Shown here: positions 1 to 10,749 of the stretch, in pieces
Position numbering within the stretch: position 1 is the first letter of the stretch
How the letters are laid out: every line of letters begins with the position of its first letter
NCBI RefSeq assembly: GCF_000005505.3
Contig: NC_016132.3
Span: 24,976,501-25,040,500, forward strand
Direction: 5' to 3'
Source: Brachypodium distachyon
Taxonomy: Eukaryota > Streptophyta > Magnoliopsida > Poales > Poaceae
Length of the DNA stretch: 64,000 nucleotides
The notes under the pieces: model-generated
Database searches by the model: none
What the model was told of the DNA's origin: nothing
What the model saw: the letters and a program-made list of their open reading frames with translations, nothing else
Translations under genes and position numbers: made by a program

Positions 1-138
1 CACCGACTCGATCTGATGAAGGGAGAAGTATTGGACATCTCCGCGGACTTGGATGTTGGCGCCGCCGGTCTTGTAGATCCGGTCGCCCTTGCCCTGCCGC
101 TTGATGATGAACAACTTCTTCCACAAACCCCAGTGCGT
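1..138 (-). pseudogene. fragment of a retroelement additional-ORF protein
   Basis: Read on the minus strand, this stretch is open for about 45 codons and gives a basic, aromatic-rich peptide containing LWKKLFIIKRQGKGDRIYKT. This resembles the W/F-rich segments of gypsy-type transposon proteins of grasses. It runs off the left edge of the window, so neither end is known. It lies antisense to the LTR that follows, the arrangement expected for an antisense additional ORF placed just before a 3' LTR. The family assignment rests on recall of similar grass repeats and is tentative. Confidence 0.35.
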
Positions 139-700
139 CTTGACAGACAGTCGAGTTACTGAAATAAAGAACTCTTGCGTCCCTACCTGAGCCTGCGCCT
201 CGAACAGGGACTCGGGGGCTTACTGACGAGGGAATGACCCTTCGAGTCCTCAACCTTCATATACCCGATACAGCCCAACAGGGGGTCCACTCGAAGGCCC
301 ATCAAGTATATGCAGGTCGGGTCCCTCAAAGTGCGGCTCAAGCCAAGGAGCATAATCTTTTTGTACTAGAATAAACTAATTTGATTGTAACCTTTCCGAT
401 TATCACATCCTAGACCTAGCCGCCAGTATATAAGGCTAGGAGGGGGAGTCGGGAAGGGGGAACACACACGCACACACCAGATCCATCTGCGCATCATAGC
501 TTCATAGCTTCCCTGTAATCCCGATCAATACAATACACCAAAAGCAGGACGTAGGGGTATTACCTTCCGAGGGCCCTGAACCTAGGTAAACCTTGCGACT
601 CCCCTAGTCTTTGTTAGTCGACGAGATCGCTGGTGCACCCCGTGCTCTCCTTTAGTCGAAAACCCTTGAGTCAGGGTATTGCCGAGGTAGCCCCTCATCA
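139..700 (+). mobile_element. LTR (probable 3' LTR) of a Ty3/gypsy-type element
   Basis: The segment has LTR character on the plus strand: a TATA box (TATATAA, 427-433), a downstream AATACAATACACC stretch followed by CAGGACGTAGGGGTATTACC (typical of grass LTR R/U5 regions), and an end in CCCCTCATCA at 700. At 701 the sequence changes abruptly to GC-rich unrelated DNA. The left boundary is not clear. The antisense peptide at 1-138 would be the internal end of the same element. Confidence 0.5.
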
Positions 701-988
701 GCGGCGGCGCGAGCAGGTGAGGAGGGCGGCGGCGTGAGCAGAGGGAGAGGGAGGATGGCAGCGCCGGTGCACGCAGATGAAGATTGCGGCGACTGCGTCG
801 AGGGTGAAGGGAGGGCGTAGAAGGTGTCGGGGAAGGATGACGAACGCGTGCCGCGGTCGTGGGATGGGCCAGCGATCAGGATGCGGGTTTTTGTCAGCCC
901 AACCGTGCCAGGGTGCGGGACGAAGAGTTTGACGAACGACGAAAGAAGAGGTGAAGGGAACGGTCCGTATTTTTTAAATAGGTATTGA
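701..988 (-). mobile_element. Helitron 5'-end remnant (minus orientation)
   Basis: Reverse-complemented, the sequence from 988 downwards begins TCAATACCTATTTAAAAAAT followed by ACGGACCGTTCCCTTCACC. This closely matches the 5' end of the Helitron starting at 9916 (TCTATACCTATCTAAAAAAT, then ACGGACCGTTCCCTTCACC). No Helitron 3' hairpin or CTRR end is visible on the low-coordinate side, so the remnant probably stops at the LTR ending at 700. Confidence 0.4.
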
Positions 989-1556
989 TATTGATTAGCG
1001 ATGGGATGTCATGACTAAACGTAAGCATCTTTCCGAAAAACAAAATCATTTGAGCCCACGGAGCTGCAAGCGCGAGGCCCACATGCTAGATAAGACGCGC
1101 GAATGCACAGGGCGGACATGGGGGGCGCCGCACGATTACGCTAAGGTGCGACGGCACCCCATAGTTCGGTCCATATAATTTTTATGCGCGGCACAAAATA
1201 TGTCTAATTTAGAACGGAATTTGCACGGTGTTGTGTCGCTCTCCACTGTGATCAGCTAGCAGGGCTTGGGCTGGTTGCATTACGCTTCGGCGACCTGGTG
1301 GCGGGGAGATGATGGGCCAGGCTGGACGCACAACACCTGAGGGACGCGGACCTGCGCGAGGGAGGATCACCCTAATTAGCTGGGGCACGGTCGCTCCATA
1401 GTTCTGTCCATCAATTTTAAAACTCTTTTGTCATAAGTAAACACTCTAAAACAATTAGAGAAAAAAATAGAGCTGGTGTATTTGCCCCATCAATATTGGA
1501 AATACACTGTTTTTTCCACCCAATATTAGAAATCTGGATCCGCCACTGGTAGTAAT

Positions 1557-1687
1557 AAGGTTTATTTACATTTGATCATTTTTCCTTTCTTAAGAGAAAC
1601 AATTTCGGATTTTTTTCAGGGCATTAAGGTTTATTTACATTTGATCCTTTTTCCTTTCTTAAGAGAAACAATTTTGGATTTTCCTTT
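1557..1687. repeat. two-copy tandem repeat, 69-bp period
   Basis: The block AAGGTTTATTTACATTTGAT starts at 1557 and again at 1626. Homology continues through TTTTTCCTTTCTTAAGAGAA and ACAATTT(C/T)GGATTT. The copies differ by only a few bases, so this is a recent local duplication. No coding content. Confidence 0.85.
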
Positions 1688-1929
1688 CGAACCAGTGGGT
1701 CAGCTCTGTCTTCGAGGCCCTTAACTATGATTTCAAACAAGCCGTCGCTGTGCTCGCTGTCCTCTTCATTCTACGCGTTTGTTTCTTGTAGTTTTCAATC
1801 GCGTGCCTCTCCGATGTGGTCTCGCCCCTTGAAGATATATTTTTTCAAGATAAAAGCTCTACCATGCAATATTAGAAGGATGAGACCAAATATATGCACA
1901 AGAGAACAAGGTCAAAGAAAAAAGAAATA

Positions 1930-2055
1930 CTTCCTCCGTTCAGGATGTTTCAGTTTTAACTAAATTTAAATGCATCTATTGATTAAGTCATGTCTAGATA
2001 CATCCAAATTTTGACAGACTTAATACATAATACATCTTTTGTTGGACCTAGGGAG
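1930..2055. mobile_element. degenerate Stowaway MITE
   Basis: The left end is CTTCCTCCGTTCAGGATG and the right end, reverse-complemented, is CTCCCTAGGTCCAACAAAAG. TA lies on both sides (1928-1929 and 2056-2057). The terminal motif and TA duplication are those of Tc1/mariner-related Stowaway MITEs of grasses. The TIRs are diverged, so this is an old copy. Confidence 0.6.
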
Positions 2056-3343
2056 TAACTGGAATGTCAATTACAGGACCACACCCTGAAGTCAAAGAGA
2101 GAAAAACTCATCAACGTGCGCTGCATTGGAGATCCTGCCCTCAGAGCCGCTTGAAGATAAAAGTGATGAATCAAGCAAACCATGAAGAATTGCATCATCT
2201 AGTACTACTATCCGTGCTCGTCTTGCTTATTCCAACAAACTAGTGGTGACATCAAATGTATGTGTCTAGCGCGTGTCATACGCCAACCCGCATTGTTTTC
2301 TTACTGTCCAAATGGACGGAGCAGCCATGAGTGTGTGAAATTCTGTCAAGAGCAGTATCATATTCCAAATGTCTCCTAAGCCTAAATAACATCTTACCGT
2401 AATTATTAGCTGGTCTAGATTTTCTTTACTCACGGTGTCTCCTAAGCCATGAGAGTAGTTGTTTCCCAAACCTTAGGCGATGTTGGCTTCCATTGCCGAA
2501 CCTAGGCACCTAGCATTGCTCGCCAGCAATCTCACGGTGTTGCCTTTTATAACTTCCAAGGCCAAGAATGCTGTGCATGTGCGGCAATTGAAGGATCCCG
2601 AGTTCAGGTCCGGTAAGCAGCACATGGAGTGTACATACCATGCTTAATAACTGCGCTATGTTCTGACTTATGGCTTTCAAAAAACACGGTTTTGTTATTT
2701 CTAAGGTATTTCTCAATCGACGCTAACAACCATCCGATTCAATCACTGAGATTCGTGCAAAATTCATACAAGTATAAAATGATAGGAAAATCTTAAGTGG
2801 ATGGTTATGATCGTCGACTGAGAAATATACGCTCCCAAACTTCAAAGCATGCGTAGCTGTAGATAGTACTTGAAATGTTCATTGTTCCAACTCATTTTTC
2901 CATGACTTGGTTACTCCAGAAGACCAGGACAGAACATTTTTCCTTCATGTTACACAGAGACAGAACTTTGCTGGCTTGCAGTTCGCGTTGCTTGCTCTGA
3001 AAGGGCCTCCTGCCTTAGCCGTAATGAGTGCCGCAGCAAGCAGTGCAAATGTAATTAGACTCGGAGCATCCAGTTGCAATCGGTTGAGATTCAGAAAAAC
3101 GATCAGCTGCATGTAGAACCATTATCAATGGTGCAAATGAACATCGCTATATCTCTCTCCACACATACAAGTGCACAGTATAGCGAAGCAGAATGGCACG
3201 ACTCTACTCTCGACAGTAACAGTTTCTATACTTAACTAGCAGAAACAAAAAAATCAGCTTGAAGGCGCTATTGCAGCAGTGGAAGCACCAGGCAAGTCGA
3301 TGGCTTCTAGGTTTTGCACAGAGAACAAAACCATACTCGGACC

Positions 3344-6300
3344 TCACCATTTCAGGGTGGCTGCCAGCTCCAAGAGTGCTTCCACTTGACGTATGGTCCG
3401 CATCTTCTCTTGCTGTTTCAACATGGTTGCAACAGATTCCGGGTCATATCCAGTTTGCAACTTGTTCTTTTCTTGTTCAGCTTGAACTTCTTTCAGCAGC
3501 TCATCAACTTCTCTGACAAAGTCAACTCTCAGAAGAACATCATCACTCTGAGGTGGTAGCTTGATCTGCCCTTCATGCTGACAAAATAAGGAAACAGTAC
3601 CAAAAAGTTCAGAACTTCTCTGAAGCATATGGGGACCGTGATGACAGGAAAGTAAATTGAAAAGGCAGCGGGGAATCCAGAATCAGTTCAAGGACTCATA
3701 AGTTCGTCTCAGAAAGATATATGTGAAGTGATTATCTCTGGAGCCAATTAACCATGAGACAACTGCCCTGCAATATGTTCTGTTATTTTTTCATGACAAT
3801 TTGCTAAGGGGAGTTGTGTTCCTAGGTGTCCAGGTGTTACTAAATGTACAACTAAATCTAAGATGTTCTTCATGACAAAGAGTGTATTATATGGGATGTG
3901 TTTACAGAGTATAAGAACTAGGCTAGATCGGCTCAACTAGGTTGATCAGGATCCCAGAGTTTCCTGTCCAAATCTTCCATATAGCCTCTGAGTACCTATC
4001 TAACACGACAAAGTTTCACTATGTACCAACAGTAATACTGCCAGTTATAGCAAGAAAACGGGGGCTTGCATTGAAATAACATACTTTCTCCATGTCGAAC
4101 CCAGCAGGAAAGACCATAGTGAATGGGTCCTCTCTTGGAAAAACTTCAATCATGTGCTTTCTACATGTCTTTAGCCATTTGTCATCATCAGACCCATCAT
4201 GAATATTCAAAAGTTCATCGAGTAATCTCATGGCAGGAGTTGCTTCACTCCTTAAAATCTCTGTCTGCATTCAGTTTCCGTTTTCTGATTAGTCCATTAC
4301 GAACTAATGAGATGGTGAAAAAAGAGGATTAACATACATAATCAAAACTTATGGACAGAAGCTTTTAATAATGCTTAATGAACTCATCAAAGTATGATGC
4401 AGAAAGGGCAGATATTCCACTTACCTCTACCCTTCTATACAAGAGATCAAGGCTTCTGATGGCATCCTTCTCATCCTGCAGGTAGAATAGAAGATCAAAT
4501 AGACAAATATAGAAGAAATATATAATAACTTTGGACCACAACTTACAAGCAAGAAAACTTCTCAGTATATTTCTGCTAGGCGGAATGAAAGAAAATGTGT
4601 GCGTACTGATTATAACATGAGGTGCAAATGCAATGATAATTTTTTAGCAAGTCAAATACTGAAATATGGATGATACTACCAACATAACGGTAACAAGAAT
4701 AAATTACATATTATGCTTGAGATAGCAAGATAATATAAGCTCCCCAGGTGTGTGTGTGTGTGTGTGTGCTTTTTTTTGTATGTGTTTTAGAATACTTCAA
4801 AAACAAAAGGATGACATTATTGCTTTAGTGTTATGCAGTCTCAAATCAACTTGTATTGAATCAACACAAGCACCTTAAGTTACCAACTTGGACATAATGA
4901 ACGAATAAAACACCGAGCCAGCATGCTTTTGGTAACAGAAGCTTAAGTATCAACTTACACTATGAACCCATATTAGATACAGAAAATATACATAATACTA
5001 GATTTAGCAGATGTTAACTGCAAGAACATGAACATAAATAAAAACAATCGATGGAACCTATAGGTAACATGAATCAAAACAGCACGTTGCATACATCACG
5101 CCGAGCAACATCAAGTCGATTCCGAATGACCATGAGAACAAGTTCAGTAAGTTCTCCTCTTTCAGCAGCCTTCTCAATTTCCTGCAAAGAATAGTACAGC
5201 ACATTGATTAAATCAACTATTCATAAGAGAAGTTTTTCGAAAATTGTCTTCAGTAGCTATACTCAATTTTAGGGAACACTAACCGCCAACTTCCTTTTCC
5301 ATGATTTGTTTTTACAGTGTACATGTTTAGTATAAGAAAATCTTTCAACAAAACTTGGATGCGTGTGAAACTTGGGTGACAGTCACGGCCAATGACTCTG
5401 TCAACTGCAGCAAGTAGGTCAAGGTTGGAGCATGCCGGGTGATGCACATGCTGGTGCTCACAGAGACAGGTGAATAGCAGTGAAAGTTTCAGTCAAAAAA
5501 ATAGCAGTGAAAGTAAATCCTCAGTGTGTTCATTACAACACAGCTAAGATACCCATGTTATGATTATTTTGAAAATCAAAGTATTTTCTTGGCCATTGAA
5601 GTTGCCCAAAAGTACAGACACAAGGATGAGTGCCTCATCATTTTGGATTTTTTTTTTTGTATATGTGCATTTTACTTTCAGACTTACCAATCATAAAGTA
5701 ATTTCTAGCCATCTAACACTTGGTTAAAAATCCATAAACCATTTCTTTGTGATTATCGGTTCAATTTTTCCTATTCTCGATCTGTTCATGTATCTTCTGT
5801 GATTTCCTAAACTTGCAGTTAGCTGTTGTTCCCAAAAGGTAGAGGAAAAACCATGGGGTAGCGGAACGGTTTCATTTTTTTTACCTTTTCAACATCTTCA
5901 CCGGCTCTTATGAAACTTGAAACTAAAACCCTAGCTTTGCAGACTTCTTCCTGTGGGTAAGCTTTCAAGCGCATCCCAATCTCTCGGTATTCATTTGATT
6001 TTATTTCCTCCTCTGCTTCCTCTTTCTGACGATATGCATGCCATTCCTTAGTCCTCTCCCGTTGATTGGCTTGCCACTCCTGCATGTGTATATGGTCATA
6101 GAAAATATTTGCTGCTGACGTTATAAAAGCACTGATGCGACAGGTAAGCACACACAGGTATAATTTCTTGACAAAAAGTAACTCATACGAGTTACAAAAT
6201 GAATTTACTAACGGTGATGATAGATAGCAAGAATATATGCGTTGTATGGATAATTTATGCTCGTAGCAAGATGTCTTCAGGGTATCATACAAAACATAAG

Positions 6301-8770
6301 TTAAGTAATGGAAGAAAGTAAACAACATAAGTCATGCTCACAGCAGATCAGTAGATGCCCGCAACAGGTTGCAATTTAATGCAGTGAAGGTAGTTGTGAG
6401 TTTAACTCTTCCTTTTCAGTGAATGGAGATGTGTGGCACAGACGCAATCACATGCAGATGATAATTTGATGACAGCTCAGAGTGGAGTGAGCAGTGTGTG
6501 GGGAAGTCCCCATAACTATTCTACTCCCTCCGTCCCGAATTAACTGACGTGGATTTGTATAAGAATCTATACAAATCCACGTCACTTAATTCATGACGGA
6601 GGGAGTATATCTTTACTATTGAAGGGGACTTGGTGATGGTGATGGTGGTGTCACAACCTCCTTCCCCTCTCTATCCCATTCTAGTGCTTATGTACACAAA
6701 TGAACTCTCATTATTTTCTCACCCACAACAGCTTTGTTAGCTTACATGCATCCCACGTGCCACCAGGTGGGGCTAGATGCACACATCCTTTATCTCATGG
6801 CTGATTTACGTTGAGTTAACTCTCTGAGTTTACCCTAACCTCGAACGTGAATGCGTGATTCCCTTCCCGAAACACTCACATCCCATAATTCCATTCTCTT
6901 CTCGAAAGGCCGATAGGCGCCTTGGCATTGATTAAAAGCCACCACAGGATGGCAGTGCAAGTGCTTGTCAGTTGTCATCGTCGTCACTCGTCACCAAGTG
7001 CCGTTTGCCTCGAGGCTTTAGGGTGTGTTTGGTTCTTGCCTATCCTTGCCCTGCCAATTTTTGCCAACCATTGGCTAGCCAAAAAATTGGCCAAGGATTT
7101 GTTGGCCCATGATTTGCCAAAAAGTTGGCAAGGTTTGTGAATAGATGTGCGTGGAGTTAGCAAGATTCCTTTTGACAACCAAAATTTTGGCTACCAACCA
7201 AACAAATATATGTTACGAAAATTTTGGTAGGGCAAATTTGGGCATGAACCAAACACACCCTTAGTGCTTGCCTCCACATAAGCTGTCAAGGACCTTCTCC
7301 GCCTCCTTTCTCCACTACCTCAGTCCAAGTCTGTACCTGTGTGGTGTTGGTGGAGCCTCAACCTGCCTCTACGATCCAACCTCTTCGGTGGAACCATAAG
7401 TGAGAAGCCACTCGTACGAACTGATCATGCAAACCCCAGAAAGCGTCGCAATATCAACAGAAGCGGCATGCCAATGCCAATCATGTTGAAGTTCCCGAGT
7501 TTTTGCTATTGTGCTCTTTGTCATTGTAGGAAGTGTTTCTTGAAGTCGATGGCATGGCGAAAGGAAACATCGACAACATAATTTGGTTTTTCCTTTTTAC
7601 GGATATTTAGCTAGTAAGCTAGGAAATAGCAACAAATGTATGATCAGAATATTATATGATAGAACCATGAAGCGACGATGCATCTTTAGTGCGTCAATTG
7701 ATCCTGATTTCCATTGTAGTTATTGAGATTTCAGAATGAACAATCAAAGGACATTGTACTTGTCGAAACTATTAGGGTGTGTTTGGTTCCTTCTTCAACA
7801 AGGCTTAGCTGAGCTAGGCTAGGTGGTCAGCTCGTATGGGCTAGGCCCGTTTCAGTTATGCGTTTGGTTCGATATGTTTGCCAGCAAGCGGGCGATCGTG
7901 GGTGGCGGAAGAATCGGGCGGAATTTCCTTCGCAGCGAGACGATTGCCGTCGAGAGCGAGCCAATCCGGCTCTCCCTCCAGGGCAAGGTTTTTCTGGCCC
8001 ATCGTGGCTAACTCTCGCTCAAAAGCAAAAAATTAATTAGCATACCAAACATCAAGCCTAGCTTAGCAAGGCTATAACTAATTTTGCTGCGGAACCAAAC
8101 AGACCCTTAATCTCCAACAGACAGCATCGCTGCCCACTCCCTGAAAGCCCAGATGTGTTAGTCTGTGACCACTTTGCAAAAGGGACTACTAACAGGATTG
8201 GCTAATTCCAAGACATCAAATTAGTAATAGATGATTTCAATGTTACTCGATGATAAGATAATCTCCATGTGAAATCGCAAATACAACGAACTAATAGCCT
8301 AACCAAAATGTCTATGTAGCTATACGTGAAACATTTCCTAACTCATTAATATGCGTTGTATCGGCACAGCCCAATGAAGAGCAGCTAATGCTTGCATGGA
8401 ACCTGCACGATGAAATGCCACTGGGAACTACTCACGCAATCCACAGGCACGCGCACAACATACCTCGTCGTAGAACTCCGGCGACATCCCCTCAAGCTCG
8501 ACCTCATCGGCTGCCACAGCGGCACCCTTCGTCTTATCCACAGCTGCAGCGACAAGTCGCAGAAAGCTAAAGCAAGCTTCGCTAGAGAGGCGGGCCGAGA
8601 TTAATAACGTTTTTCGCACCTGAGATTGGAGAGAGGGGGGCGGCGGGCTGGACAGGGTGCAGACGAGATGGAGGCGGGTGGCGGCGGTGAAGAAGCGGGA
8701 TGGACGGGGCGAAGGGCGAGGAAGGACGCGGCCGGAGGAAGGTGGGAAGAGCGGGCGCCGCGGCGGCCAT
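3344..8770 (-). CDS. PAC: PALE CRESS-like chloroplast protein, 7 exons
   Basis: Exons on the minus strand: 8770-8620, 8543-8464, 6079-5885, 5181-5095, 4475-4425, 4264-4085, 3577-3344. All six introns are GT-AG and every join keeps frame, giving about 325 residues, close to the roughly 310 of Arabidopsis PALE CRESS. Residues 1-50 (Ala/Pro/Ser/Arg-rich) look like a plastid transit peptide. Family landmarks follow: ELEGMSPEFYDE-EWQANQRERTKEW, a Glu/Lys-rich helical segment, EYREIGMRLK, LVSSFIRAGEDVE, LDLLYRRVETEI, WLKTCRKHMIEVFPREDPF, LLRVDFVREVD, and the C-terminal QQEKMRTIRQVEALLELA ending LKW. PAC family members are plastid proteins needed for chloroplast development and linked to plastid rRNA/50S subunit maturation. 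The start at 8770 is chosen because an ATG there opens the frame directly onto the transit-like sequence. No stops or damage seen, so the gene looks functional. Confidence 0.93.
4747..4768. repeat. (GT)n microsatellite
   Basis: About eleven GT units followed by a T tract, lying inside PAC intron 4 (5094-4476). Confidence 0.9.
6524..6605. mobile_element. short near-palindromic Stowaway MITE in PAC intron 2
   Basis: The left end CTCCCTCCGTCCCGAATTAA and the right end (reverse complement CTCCCTCCGTCATGAATTAA) form long TIRs that continue through TGACGTGGATTTGTATA. The 82-bp unit is therefore almost one hairpin. TA duplications lie at 6522-6523 and 6606-6607. Transcribed PAC pre-mRNA would contain this hairpin. 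Confidence 0.9.
7021..7260. mobile_element. Tourist/PIF-Harbinger-type MITE in PAC intron 2
   Basis: The ends are GGGTGTGTTTGGTTCTTGCC and, reverse-complemented, GGGTGTGTTTGGTTCATGCC: 20-bp TIRs with one mismatch. They are flanked by TTA at 7018-7020 and 7261-7263. The 240-bp length, TTA duplication and GGGTGTGTTTGG ends fit Harbinger-related MITEs. The interior repeats AAAATTGGCCAAG-like motifs and has no ORF of interest. Confidence 0.85.
7775..8106. mobile_element. second Tourist/PIF-Harbinger-type MITE in PAC intron 2
   Basis: Left end GGGTGTGTTTGGTTCC, right end reverse-complemented GGGTCTGTTTGGTTCC, flanked by TTA at 7772-7774 and 8107-8109. It is 332 bp long. Interior motifs such as GCTTAGCTGAGCTAGGC are subterminal repeats. 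It shares terminal sequence, but not interior, with the element at 7021. Confidence 0.85.
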
Positions 8771-8951
8771 CGCGTGCAAGTCGGGGTTTCTGCGGGATTT
8801 TGCGGACCCGAAAATGCAGTAGTGTAAGGTGCAGCAGCACTTCTATCCGTCTCCCTAAGAGCTCAAGGCTCGGCCCTCCAAACCTGGCGCGCACCGGCGC
8901 ACGTAGGCGCTAGTACAGATCCGGCCGGCCAAAGAGCTCCCTCGGCGCTAG
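8771..8951 (-). promoter_or_regulatory. PAC 5' UTR/proximal promoter region
   Basis: Only about 180 bp separate the PAC start codon from the first Helitron end at 8952. The interval is GC-rich and contains no clear TATA box on the minus strand. The core promoter is either TATA-less within this strip or lies inside transposon-derived DNA. Placement is inference from position. Confidence 0.35.
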
Positions 8952-9915
8952 TCTATGTCTATACATATATATATATATATTAAAAAATACGGACTAAAAT
9001 TTGAGTACCCTCGGGGTTGCACACTTTTTTAAAAAATACGCACGGTTTCACCTTTTTTTCTTCCTTATTTTTGTTAAGCCCTCGAGACCCACCTCGTCCG
9101 CCCGCACGCAAACCACTTCTTCGTGCGCTCGAGACGCCGAGCTCCTCCTCCTGAGGCAGCTCAATAGGAGACCCTTTCTAATCCAACATAAAAAATACTT
9201 CCCCTGACGCAACGAATAAAACCCAATTAAAAGCCCAAAGGTATCTCTTCGCACCTTCGACCTTACTCCGTCGATTTGCTAATGCTCATTATCTGTAGGT
9301 GCAACGGCAGATTGATTCTTACAAAAAATATGGTCCGAGAGCCGGCGGCGCGGGCCTGCAGGCTCCATCTTGTCATACATCGTTTAATTTCAGAGAAAAC
9401 AGGGGAACATGTTCAGCTGTCATCCCCCGCGTGTTGATCTGGGCCAACGGGAGCCGCTACAACAACGCGCGCTGAGGCGGTTCAGCATCCGTTTAATTCC
9501 ACAGAAAAGGGAACATGTTCGTTCTCTCTGCCCTCATCCCCGGCGTGTTGATCTGGGCCAACGGGAGCCGCTATGACAACGCGCGCTAAGGTGGTTCAGC
9601 CGTGATTATGGGGGATGATTGCGGAGGGGAAAAGGAAGGGAAGGACGGTGGGATACGGTTCAGAGCACCTAGACGGGTTGCGGGTCGAGGAGGCGTCGTT
9701 GAGGGTGGAGATTGCGGCGGCCGGCGCGCACGTGTGCTGATTTTGGTGCGAGGAGGAAGACATGCATGAGCACTCGTGCGGACATGGGTGGGGCGCTCTT
9801 GAGGAAGCTGGCCTAAGAAGGAGAACGGGTGTGGCCCAAGAGGAAAAAAAGAAAAAAAATAGAAGACCCAAAAGTGACTTTTCTGAACCGTGACAGCGCA
9901 TGGGCATTCTGCTAG
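8952..9915 (+). mobile_element. non-autonomous Helitron, copy H1
   Basis: The start is TCTATGTCTATACATATATA and runs into TTAAAAAATACGGACT. The end is CCGTGACAGCGCATGGGCAT followed by TCTGCTAG (9915), a degenerate form of the grass Helitron 3' terminus (GC-rich hairpin, then CTAG). No Rep/helicase coding sequence is visible. A further start-like stretch (TTAAAAAATACGCACGGTTT near 9030) suggests internal rearrangement. It contains a 109-bp tandem repeat. Confidence 0.6.
9381..9598. repeat. tandem repeat, 109-bp period, inside H1
   Basis: CGTTTAATTT begins at 9381 and again at 9490. Both copies continue through GGGAACATGTTC, GTGTTGATCTGGGCCAACGG, GAGCCGCTA and CAACGCGCGCT. The copies differ by scattered substitutions and small indels. 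Confidence 0.8.
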
Positions 9916-10749
9916 TCTATACCTATCTAAAAAATACGGACCGTTCCCTTCACCGTCGTCTGTCAAACTTTCCAAAAAAATTGTGAGCCCCCAAGATTGC
10001 ACGTATATTAGGTCTAATAAGCCGGCTGGCCCGTTACCTACACCAAATTGGACTGGAACTACTAAGCTAGCTGGCTCGTTACCTGCACCGAATTGGACTG
10101 GAACTTCGCGAGCGAATCCATCGCCAGCGGGATCATTACGAGAGTCGGGCAACAACTCCGAATCTAACGGGAAAATGATCGCTCCGCCGAAACACTACGG
10201 GAGTTGGAAGATGAGACCCGATCGGACACCCATCGGGCAAGGAACCGAAGCCACGGCCGTCCCCTATGTCTCCCAGGTGCGGCCACGGCTGGTCCCCTCT
10301 TTCGTTTCCCAGTCACGGCCGTCTCCTCCTAGGGATAATTACACGAGGAGATGGCGAATTGTTAGAAGAAGCTAATGAGACAGACTGCGAGAGAGAATGG
10401 TGGCAGCACCTAGGGCATAGTAGAGAGAACGTCCAGCTGCCAAAACATAAATTTGTTGCCTCTTCTAACTCTTTGTTTTAACGGGTGAAGTGAAATAGTG
10501 GAGAGAACTAAAAAAATTAAGAGATTCCGTCTCAAAACTTCTTTGACCGGGTGATGTTATATAATTTTTAGAAGAAAGTGTATTGTTCTATTTTGAGAGA
10601 CTAGAGTATAGAGACACAATCTTTGAAAGAAAACTTTTTTAAATGGATACTTGGTGATCGTTAAAGAAGAGAAAAGAGAGGTTTTGATGCATGTTTTTGA
10701 ATGTATCATTTTATTTTGTTGTTTCGTTGCAACGCACGGGCATATCAGC
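9916..10749 (+). mobile_element. non-autonomous Helitron, copy H2
   Basis: It starts at the T directly after the CTAG of H1 with TCTATACCTATCTAAAAAAT followed by ACGGACCGTTCCC. It ends near 10749 after GTTGCAACGCACGGGCATAT plus CAG, the characteristic grass Helitron 3' hairpin region. The expected CTAG seems to have been lost at the join with H3. A 45-bp-period tandem repeat (GGCTGGC...TTGGACTGGAACT) lies at about 10025-10114. No transposase is visible. Confidence 0.6.

Larger units (their letters stand above)
989..3343. other. intergenic DNA, no supported gene
   Basis: Apart from the tandem duplication and the Stowaway-like MITE listed separately, no gene is visible on either strand. The short open frames lack homology that I recognise. 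The segment next to 3344 would contain the 3' UTR of the PAC gene, whose poly(A) site cannot be placed from sequence alone. Confidence 0.6.

Noticed and set aside
8601..8913. GC-rich open frames on both strands over PAC exon 1
   Set aside because: They are shadows of the Ala/Pro/Arg-rich transit-peptide exon. Only the frame with ATG at 8770 joins in phase to the downstream exons.
9586..10155. A 189-codon minus-strand frame as a gene
   Set aside because: It spans the H1/H2 Helitron junction and consists of low-complexity Pro/Ser/Arg sequence.
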